NCBI GenBank assembly: GCA_963618015.1
Contig: CAVEQS010000051.1
Coordinates: forward strand, 1-16,062
DNA: 16,062 nucleotides
Source: Apopatocola sp963618015
GTDB taxonomy: Bacteria > Bacillota > Clostridia > Oscillospirales > Oscillospiraceae
Reading direction: 5' to 3'
The translations under genes and the position numbers were made by a program. Below the pieces are notes generated by a model. That model was not told where the DNA came from. It worked only from the letters and a program-made list of their open reading frames with translations, and did no database searches. Below are positions 1 to 5,308 of this stretch, one piece after another (position 1 is the stretch's first letter; every line of letters starts with the position of its first letter).

Positions 1-3
1 AAA

Positions 4-40
4 AAAGTAGACACCCCACACTTTTGTGAGTGTCTACTTT
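4..40 (-). terminator. Hairpin terminator downstream of the thioredoxin-reductase-like gene
   Basis: An 11-bp perfect stem (4-14 with 30-40) encloses a smaller 4-bp stem (17-20 with 25-28). Read on the minus strand it is followed by a run of T, as in an intrinsic terminator, and it lies about 65 bases past the stop codon of the flavoprotein gene. The same stem could also be the end of an insertion sequence cut by the window edge, because a GTAGACAC-type terminus occurs in some IS families. The window is too short here to decide. Confidence 0.6.
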
Positions 41-105
41 CATTTTACTGGTGCAAATCTCTGCGCCGACCATGCTATAAAATTATGTCACCCAATTTAT
101 GGGAT

Positions 106-1020
106 TTATTCCTCGCCGTCGAGATAGCGGCACGCCGCAAGCGCGGCGTTCGCGCCGTCCGAAACGGCGGTGGTGAGCTGGCGGACGCGCTTGCTGCGGC
201 AGTCTCCGGCAACGAAAACGCCGCGGACGGGCGCCTCGCCGGTTTCCGGCACGGCGGCGTAGCCGCGGTCGGTGAGCGGCACGAGCGAAGCAAAGCGCTC
301 CAGCTCCGGCTGCTGGCCGACGGAGACAAAGAGACAGTCCACGGAAAGCTCCGTTTCCTCGCCGGTCGCGGTGTTACGCAGCCGCAGCGCGTGAAGCGCG
401 CCGTCTTCGGTGAGAAAACCGGCGATCTCTGCGGGCGTGAGGACTTTGACGTTCTCCCGCGCGAAGAGCCGTGCCTGCTTTTCCGCATCGCCGCGGAAGC
501 TGTCGCGCCGGTGGATGAGATATACGGTCTTGCAGATGTCGGAGAGCAGCAGCGCCTCCTGCAGCGCGCTGTCCCCGCCGCCGACAACGGCGGTGACGCC
601 GTTTTTATAAAATCCGCCGTCGCACACCGCGCAGTAGGAGATGCCATGGCCGAGAAGCTCCTCCTCGCCCGGCAGGCCGAGATGGCGGTGCTTTGCACCC
701 GTGGCGAGGATCACGGCGCGGCTTTCGTATACGCCGTCCTCGGTGCGCACTACGAAATTCTCCCCGGCGCGCTCCACGGACATGACCTCGCCGACGTCGG
801 TTTCGGCGTCGAGCGCGAGCATCTGCTCGAGCATCTGCTCGGCGAGCTCCGCGCCGCCGGCAGAGGCAACGCCGGGATAATTCTCCACGCGCGGGGCGTA
901 GGCGATCTGGCCGCCGTAGCCCTCGCGTTCAAGAAGAAGAACGCTTTTCCCGCTCCGGCGGGCGTAAATGGCGGCGGTCATTCCCGCCGGGCCGCCTCCG
1001 GCAATGATGATATCATACAT
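106..1020 (-). CDS. trxB: Thioredoxin reductase-like FAD/NAD(P)H disulfide oxidoreductase
   Basis: This 304-residue protein has the length and motif order of low-molecular-weight thioredoxin reductases. It has an FAD-binding GGGPAG (8-13), the redox-active CAVC pair (Cys130, Cys133) followed by DGG, a second Rossmann motif GGGDSA (147-152), HRRDSFR (170-176), the pattern usually linked to NADPH preference, and the C-terminal FAD motif VFVAGDC (268-274). The family moves electrons from NAD(P)H through FAD to a thioredoxin or glutaredoxin-like partner in the cytoplasm. The start has GGAAAGAG a few bases upstream, lying at the edge of a structured repeat. It lies downstream of nrdD on the same strand, 274 bases away. 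Since NrdD carries a fused redoxin domain, this enzyme is a plausible electron source for it; that link is inferred. The gene could instead be a general thioredoxin reductase or a related paralogue, as a dedicated thioredoxin gene is not in view. Confidence 0.9.
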   Translation of the reverse strand: MYDIIIAGGGPAGMTAAIYARRSGKSVLLLEREGYGGQIAYAPRVENYPGVASAGGAELAEQMLEQMLALDAETDVGEVMSVERAGENFVVRTEDGVYESRAVILATGAKHRHLGLPGEEELLGHGISYCAVCDGGFYKNGVTAVVGGGDSALQEALLLSDICKTVYLIHRRDSFRGDAEKQARLFARENVKVLTPAEIAGFLTEDGALHALRLRNTATGEETELSVDCLFVSVGQQPELERFASLVPLTDRGYAAVPETGEAPVRGVFVAGDCRSKRVRQLTTAVSDGANAALAACRYLDGEE

Positions 1021-1036
1021 TTGCTGCTCTCTTTCC

Positions 1037-1226
1037 GAGGGGAAAACCCCTCAGTCCCGGCGCTTTGCGCCGCGACAGCTCCCCTGACGAGGGGAGCCAA
1101 GCCGGTTTTTGTATATTGATTTGCCTCCCTCTTTGAGGGAGGTGGCTCGGCGCGGAGCGCCGAGACGGAAGGAGTAACTCCCTCAGCCTCGCAAGCTCGG
1201 CAGCTCCCTCAAGGAGGGAGCCAAGG
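1037..1226. repeat. Composite structured repeat, modules A-B-A', upstream of trxB
   Basis: This intergenic block is built from three related hairpin modules. Module A (1037-1100) has GAGGGG-AAAA-CCCCTC, then a 6-bp stem (1058-1063 with 1067-1072), then an 8-bp stem (1078-1085 with 1090-1097) ending in GCCAAG. Module B (1121-1175) has a 7-bp stem (1124-1130 with 1136-1142), a 7-bp stem (1147-1153 with 1157-1163) and GACGGAAGGAGT. Module A' (1178-1226) resembles A, and B resembles the reverse complement of A and A', so B plus A' form an imperfect palindrome of about 105 bases centred near 1176. Similar modules recur at 13452-13590. No reading frame in the block looks like a protein. I recall repeats of this style (TTGGCTCCC...GGGAGC) from gut Clostridia genomes, but the name and mechanism of the family are not known to me. 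Confidence 0.85.
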
Positions 1227-1240
1227 CCGTCACCTATCGC

Positions 1241-1270
1241 AAACGAAGCCCGCCGAGGCGGGCTTCGTTT
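1241..1270 (-). terminator. Hairpin downstream of nrdD, probable bidirectional terminator
   Basis: A GC-rich stem of about 13 bp (around 1241-1253 with 1258-1270) has a tight loop and lies 25 bases past the nrdD stop codon. On the minus strand the following T run is short (TTTGC), so termination of nrdD may be leaky and allow read-through into trxB. On the plus strand the stem is followed by five T. Confidence 0.6.
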
Positions 1271-1294
1271 TTATTCTGCGCGAGAAATGACAGC

Positions 1295-3706
1295 TTATTC
1301 CGCCTTCTGCGCGGTTTCGGCGAGGAGCTTCTTGATCTCAGCCACGCCGTAGTATTTCTCAAAGTGGACGCCGTCGGAAAGCACCAGCGTCGGCGCACCC
1401 TTGATGCCGTATTCGCGGCAGAGCTCCGGGTGCTCCTCAGCGGTCAGGTTCTCATAGGCAAAGCCGGCCTTGTCGAGCATCTTCTCCGCCACGCGGCAGT
1501 TCGGGCAGGTCGTGCGGGTGAAGAGCTGCGCGGTGTGCACCGCGGAAACGGTGCCGACCTCTTCGGGCTGCATGCCGTGGGCAACGGTGCCGTCACCGCA
1601 GCAGCAGGCCTCGTGGCGGTGGATGCCGCCGGTGAAGTGGCTGTGGCCGACGTTATACTCCTTGCGGTCCTTGAACTCCTGCACCTTGCCGTCGTTCCAG
1701 TTCTGCACAGGGCGGTAATAGCCGGTGATGCGGCTCCAGACCTCAGTGTCCTTGCCGCACTTGGGGCAGGTGAAGTGTTCGCCGGTGATGTAGCCGTGGT
1801 CGTGGCAGACGGAGTATGTCGGGCTCATGGTGTAATACGGCAGCTTGTAGTTCTCGGCGATCTTGCGCACGAGATCCGCGGCGGCGCGCCAGTCAGGCAG
1901 CTTTTCGCCGAGGAAAGCGTGGAACACCGTGCCGGAGGTGTACAGCGTCTGGAGATCGTCCTGAATGTCCAGCGCGGAGAAGATGTCCTCCGTGTAGCCC
2001 ACGGGCAGGTGGGAGCTGTTGGTGTAGTACGGCGTGCCGTCCATGTTGGCGGTGATGATCTCGGGGTAGCGCGCGCGGTCATGCTTGGCGAGACGGTAGG
2101 ACGTGCTCTCCGCCGGGGTGGCTTCGAGGTTGTAGAGATCGCCGTACTTTTCCTGATAATCGCTCAGGCGCTCGCGCATATGGTTGAGCACGGCCTTGGT
2201 GAACTCCTGCGCCTCGGGATTCGTGAGATCCTTGTGCAGCCAGCGGGCGTTGAGGCACGCCTCGTTCATGCCGACGAGACCGATCGTGGAGAAGTGGTTC
2301 TCAAAGGTGCCGAGATAGTACTTCGTGTAGGGGTAGAGCCCGGCATCGAGAAGCTTGGTGATAACGGTGCGCTTGGTTTTGAGCGAGCGGGCGGCAATGT
2401 CCATCATGCGGTCGAGCCGCTGGTAGAACTCCTCCTCGGTCTTGGAGAGGTAGGCGATGCGCGGCATGTTGATCGTCACGACGCCGACCGAGCCGGTGCT
2501 CTCGCCGGAGCCGAAGAAGCCGCCGGATTTCTTGCGCAGCTCGCGCAGATCCAGACGCAGACGGCAGCACATCGAGCGCACGTCGCTCGGCTCCATGTCG
2601 GAGTTGATGTAGTTGGAGAAGTACGGCGTGCCGTACTTGGCGGTCATCTCGAAGAGGAGGCGGTTGTTCTCGGTCTCGCTCCAGTCAAAGTCCTTGGTGA
2701 TGGAGTAGGTCGGGATCGGGTACTGGAAGCCGCGGCCGTTGGCGTCGCCCTCGGTCATGATCTCGATGAACGCCTTGTTCACCATGTCCATTTCCTTCTG
2801 GCAGTCGCCGTAGGTGAAGTCCTGCTCCTTGCCGCCGACGATCGCGGGCAGATCGCGCAGGTCGGCCGGAACGGTCCAGTCGAGCGTGATGTTGGAGAAC
2901 GGCGCCTGCGTGCCCCAGCGGGACGGCGTGTTCACGCCGAAGATGAACGACTGGATGCACTGCTTGACTTCCTTCTGATTGAGACCGTCCACACGCACGA
3001 ACGGCGCGAGATACGTGTCGAACGAGGAGAACGCCTGCGCGCCCGCCCACTCGTTCTGCATGATGCCAAGGAAGTTGACCATCTGGTTGCACAGCGTGCT
3101 CAGATGGCTCGCCGGGGTGGAGTTGATCTTGCCGGGAATGCCGAGACCCTGCTGGATGAGCTGCTTGAGGCTCCATCCGGCGCAGTAGCCGGTGAGCATG
3201 CTCAGATCGTGCAGGTGAATATCGCCGTTGCGGTGGGCGTTGGCGATCTCCTCGTCGTAGACCTCACTCAGCCAGTAGTTGGCGGTGATCGCGCCGGAGT
3301 TCGAGAGGATGAGGCCGCCGACGGAGTAGGTGACGGTGGAGTTTTCCTTCACGCGCCAGTCGTTGATCTTGAGATAGTTGTCGACGGTCTTCTTATAGTC
3401 GAGCACCGTGTCGCTCACGGCGCGGAGATTCTCGTGCTGCTTGCGGTAGAGAATGTACGCCTTGGCAACGTTTTCGTAGCCGCCGCGGGAGAGAACGCTT
3501 TCCACGCTGTCCTGAATGTCCTCGATGTGGATGAGCTCATCGGTGATCTTCGGCTGGAAATCCGCCGTGACCATCACGGCCAGAAAGTCAATGACACTCT
3601 GGTTATAGTTGGTTTCGGTCGCATCAAACGCCTTTTTCATGGCGTTGGCGATCTTGCCGATCTCAAAGTCGACGATCCTTCCGTCGCGCTTTACAACCCG
3701 GTACAT
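1295..3706 (-). CDS. nrdD: Anaerobic (class III) ribonucleoside-triphosphate reductase with fused C-terminal redoxin domain
   Basis: The 803-residue protein reduces ribonucleoside triphosphates to deoxyribonucleotides using a glycyl radical. An ATP-cone regulatory domain is at the N terminus (about 1-95, with KRDGR). The glycyl-radical barrel follows, with candidate catalytic cysteines at Cys175 (TGYCAGW) and the pair Cys380-Cys381 (SMCCRL). A zinc-site-like cluster comprises Cys634, Cys647 and Cys650. Gly662 in RITGYYRPVQNW is the expected radical glycine. A usual NrdD ends soon after this. Here about 100 more residues follow a His/Cys-rich linker (HEACCCGDG), and they form a glutaredoxin/thioredoxin-like domain with CPNC (Cys734, Cys737) and a GAPTLVL segment holding the cis-proline. 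The fusion suggests reduction by a dithiol carrier rather than by formate alone, as known for some NrdD subgroups. The start has GGAGG six bases upstream. The gene is preceded by a strong promoter and two NrdR-like boxes, and nrdG lies upstream. Confidence 0.96.
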   Translation of the reverse strand: MYRVVKRDGRIVDFEIGKIANAMKKAFDATETNYNQSVIDFLAVMVTADFQPKITDELIHIEDIQDSVESVLSRGGYENVAKAYILYRKQHENLRAVSDTVLDYKKTVDNYLKINDWRVKENSTVTYSVGGLILSNSGAITANYWLSEVYDEEIANAHRNGDIHLHDLSMLTGYCAGWSLKQLIQQGLGIPGKINSTPASHLSTLCNQMVNFLGIMQNEWAGAQAFSSFDTYLAPFVRVDGLNQKEVKQCIQSFIFGVNTPSRWGTQAPFSNITLDWTVPADLRDLPAIVGGKEQDFTYGDCQKEMDMVNKAFIEIMTEGDANGRGFQYPIPTYSITKDFDWSETENNRLLFEMTAKYGTPYFSNYINSDMEPSDVRSMCCRLRLDLRELRKKSGGFFGSGESTGSVGVVTINMPRIAYLSKTEEEFYQRLDRMMDIAARSLKTKRTVITKLLDAGLYPYTKYYLGTFENHFSTIGLVGMNEACLNARWLHKDLTNPEAQEFTKAVLNHMRERLSDYQEKYGDLYNLEATPAESTSYRLAKHDRARYPEIITANMDGTPYYTNSSHLPVGYTEDIFSALDIQDDLQTLYTSGTVFHAFLGEKLPDWRAAADLVRKIAENYKLPYYTMSPTYSVCHDHGYITGEHFTCPKCGKDTEVWSRITGYYRPVQNWNDGKVQEFKDRKEYNVGHSHFTGGIHRHEACCCGDGTVAHGMQPEEVGTVSAVHTAQLFTRTTCPNCRVAEKMLDKAGFAYENLTAEEHPELCREYGIKGAPTLVLSDGVHFEKYYGVAEIKKLLAETAQKAE

Positions 3707-3789
3707 AGTTTGCCTCCATAATATCTCTATATTTTTTCATTTTTTCTCATAATAAGGCGCGCCGCGTTTCCCGTCCGGCACGCTCCATT

Positions 3790-3818
3790 ATCATAGCATC
3801 GTCCCACACGCATGTCAA
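3790..3818 (-). promoter_or_regulatory. Sigma-70-type promoter of nrdD
   Basis: On the minus strand TTGACA (3818-3813) and TATGAT (3795-3790) are separated by exactly 17 bases. This is a near-consensus housekeeping promoter. Transcription would begin near 3783, leaving a leader of about 77 bases before the nrdD start. Such a strong core promoter fits a gene that is mainly kept in check by a repressor. Confidence 0.85.
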
Positions 3819-3827
3819 ATACAAAAA

Positions 3828-3883
3828 GACTACATATAGTATTTAATTTTTAACTATTTGTTCCTTTGCCACAAAATATAGTG
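3828..3883 (-). promoter_or_regulatory. Tandem NrdR-box-like operators upstream of nrdD
   Basis: Two 14-base palindromic sites, GACTACATATAGTA (3828-3841) and CACAAAATATAGTG (3870-3883), match the NrdR box pattern CACWATATATWGTG as I remember it, with about 11 and 13 of 14 positions agreeing. They begin 42 bases apart, four helical turns, which fits the known requirement that NrdR boxes lie on the same face of DNA. They sit just upstream of the -35 element. NrdR is an ATP/dATP-sensing repressor of ribonucleotide reductase genes. The nrdR gene itself is not in the window. Confidence 0.75.
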
Positions 3884-3915
3884 CCGCCGCCCCGAAAAAG
3901 GCGGGGCGGCGGCAC
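3881..3915 (-). terminator. Intrinsic terminator of nrdG
   Basis: A perfect 13-bp GC-rich stem (3881-3893 with 3903-3915) has a 9-base loop. Read on the minus strand it is followed by TATATTTTG, and it begins 17 bases past the nrdG stop. Its tail overlaps the upstream NrdR-like box, so nrdG is transcriptionally separated from nrdD just before the nrdD control region. Confidence 0.85.
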
Positions 3916-3932
3916 ATATGGGGGAGGATTTT

Positions 3933-4628
3933 TCAGTCCATGCCCCGAATTTCGGCGTTCGGAATGGCGGGCAGCAAAATCTCCCGGAAGGCTTCCATTT
4001 CTTCGCGCGTGAAGGCGGCGCAGCCGCCGGAAATCACGTCGCCGGAATCCTTGAACGCCTGAAGAAAGTACTTTTCCTCCCCCGGCAGCCACGCGGCGAT
4101 ATCGGCAAAATCCTCCGCCGAATGCAGACCGCGCACAACCGTGGTGCGAAATTCAAAATCGGTATCGCCGTCCATGAGCATCCGGGCGCATTCCTCCACG
4201 GAAGCCAATCCGGGGCGCAGCGTGCCGGTGACGGCGGAATAGTTCTCCCGCCCGGCCTTGATGTCCATCGCGACATAGTCGGCGAGTTTTTCCTCGAGGA
4301 TTGCGCGGAGCATGGCGGGGTTCGTGCCGTTCGTATCAAGCTTTACGGCAAAGCCGAGAGACTTGATTTTCCGCAGAAACTCCGGCAGATCGCGCTGCAT
4401 GGTCGGCTCGCCGCCGGTGACGGCGACGCCGTCGAGCAGACCTTTCCGGTGGGAGAGGAACGAGAAAAACTCCTCTTCCGGGATCACCGGCTGGCTCTCG
4501 GGCTCGAGCACGAGCGAGGCGTTGTGGCAGAAGGGGCAGCGCCATGGGCAATGCGCGGTGAACACCGTGCAGGCGGTATGGCCGGGATAGTCGAGCAGCG
4601 TCAGCTTTTGCAGACCGTGAATAACCAT
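3933..4628 (-). CDS. nrdG: Anaerobic ribonucleoside-triphosphate reductase activating protein (radical SAM)
   Basis: The 231-residue protein is a radical SAM enzyme that generates the glycyl radical on NrdD by reductive cleavage of S-adenosylmethionine. It carries the cluster-binding motif CPWRCPFC (Cys27, Cys31, Cys34), HNA directly after it, and the SAM-binding GGEPTMQ. The opening HGLQKLTLLDYPGHTACTVF is typical of the NrdG/pyruvate-formate-lyase-activase-like family. I placed the start at 4628 because AAAGGAGG lies just upstream. An in-frame extension to 4769 would add 47 residues unlike the family and would run through the promoter. It lies upstream of nrdD on the same strand, in a separate transcription unit ended by a strong hairpin. 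The long form with an YjjW/PFL-type ferredoxin insert is not seen, so assignment to NrdG next to nrdD is secure. Confidence 0.93.
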   Translation of the reverse strand: MVIHGLQKLTLLDYPGHTACTVFTAHCPWRCPFCHNASLVLEPESQPVIPEEEFFSFLSHRKGLLDGVAVTGGEPTMQRDLPEFLRKIKSLGFAVKLDTNGTNPAMLRAILEEKLADYVAMDIKAGRENYSAVTGTLRPGLASVEECARMLMDGDTDFEFRTTVVRGLHSAEDFADIAAWLPGEEKYFLQAFKDSGDVISGGCAAFTREEMEAFREILLPAIPNAEIRGMD

Positions 4629-4653
4629 ATCTTGCCCTCCTTTCGCCGAACGA

Positions 4654-4683
4654 TACAATATCATGTATGAGCCCGGATTGCAA
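4654..4683 (-). promoter_or_regulatory. Promoter of nrdG with an NrdR-like palindrome over the -10 element
   Basis: On the minus strand TTGCAA (4683-4678) and TATTGT (4660-4655) are 17 bases apart. The palindromic TACAATATCATGTA (4654-4667) covers the -10 and agrees with the NrdR box at about 10 of 14 positions. A weaker match (4623-4636) lies exactly 31 bases away over the start codon. The promoter is moderately convincing; the operator is only a candidate. Confidence 0.55.
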
Positions 4684-4719
4684 TTGGCAAATACGGCGAA
4701 AAAACACACCGCGCCGCGC

Positions 4720-4748
4720 TTGACAGAAAGCGTGCACCTTTCTATACT
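4720..4748 (+). promoter_or_regulatory. Sigma-70-type promoter of the THEP1/PIG-L operon
   Basis: TTGACA (4720-4725) and TATACT (4743-4748) are separated by 17 bases, close to consensus. The expected transcription start near 4755 leaves a short leader that contains the GGAGAAG ribosome binding site for the gene starting at 4784. The promoter is divergent from that of nrdG. Confidence 0.85.
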
Positions 4749-4783
4749 CAAAGGGAACAAAATGGGCAAAATGGAGAAGAATT

Positions 4784-5308
4784 ATGAGTGCGTTTTTTCT
4801 GACCGGCGCGGTGCAGACCGGCAAAAGCACGGCGATCCGCCGCTTTTTATGTGCAAATTCTGCGATATCCGCCGGCGGCTTTCTCACCGTGAGCATCCCG
4901 ACGGATGCCGGGTTCGATGTGTTCATTGTTCCGCCCGTGTGGACGGCGGACGATCTCACGCCGGACGCCCTCGCCGGGCGGCGTGGCGGCGTTTACGAAA
5001 AGCACCCGGAAAACTTCGATGGAAGAGGCTGTGAGCTGCTCGCGAAGCGCGCGTGCGATATCCTCCTCATGGATGAGCTCGGACGCATGGAGCTGGAAGC
5101 GCACGCCTTTCGCGCCGCGGTGCTTGCGGCGGTAAACTCCGGCACACCGGTGCTCGGCGTCATCAAGCCGGAGCACAACGACTTCCTGGACGAGGTGCGC
5201 GCACAGAAGGACGTGGAGCTCTTTCCTCTTACGATAGAAAACCGCGAGGAGGCTCCGGCGGCGATCGCGGCATGGTATGCGCGTGCTGCGGCGGAAAACC
5301 GGGCATAA
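4784..5308 (+). CDS. THEP1-type nucleoside-triphosphatase (NTPase_1 family)
   Basis: A 174-residue P-loop protein with the usual length of the THEP1/NTPase_1 family. The Walker A motif GAVQTGKST spans residues 8-16 at the very N terminus. The Walker B segment ILLMDELGRMEL (93-104) is the family hallmark DE-G-ME. PVLGVIKPEHND further on is also family-like. Members hydrolyse nucleoside triphosphates in vitro with broad specificity; their cellular role is poorly known, with links to RNA or nucleotide metabolism proposed. Residues 31-80 contain a substrate-loop region without a recognisable motif. The start is supported by GGAGAAG seven to eight bases upstream. The stop codon overlaps the next start as TAATG, so the two products are probably made in a fixed ratio. 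Whether the NTPase acts with the downstream deacetylase is unknown. Confidence 0.88.
   Translation: MSAFFLTGAVQTGKSTAIRRFLCANSAISAGGFLTVSIPTDAGFDVFIVPPVWTADDLTPDALAGRRGGVYEKHPENFDGRGCELLAKRACDILLMDELGRMELEAHAFRAAVLAAVNSGTPVLGVIKPEHNDFLDEVRAQKDVELFPLTIENREEAPAAIAAWYARAAAENRA

Noticed and set aside
1364..3721. A 785-residue open frame on the plus strand opposite nrdD
   Set aside because: It is antisense to a clearly recognised gene, has Val/Ala/Arg/Gly-rich composition with no known motif, and is a by-product of GC-rich codon use.
3707..3789. A riboswitch in the nrdD leader
   Set aside because: The leader is short, AT-rich and lacks a stable conserved fold or a cobalamin box; the control signals lie upstream of the promoter instead.
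4629..4769. A 47-residue N-terminal extension of NrdG
   Set aside because: It overlaps the nrdG and divergent promoters, is unlike the family, and a strong AAAGGAGG sits before the internal ATG at 4628.
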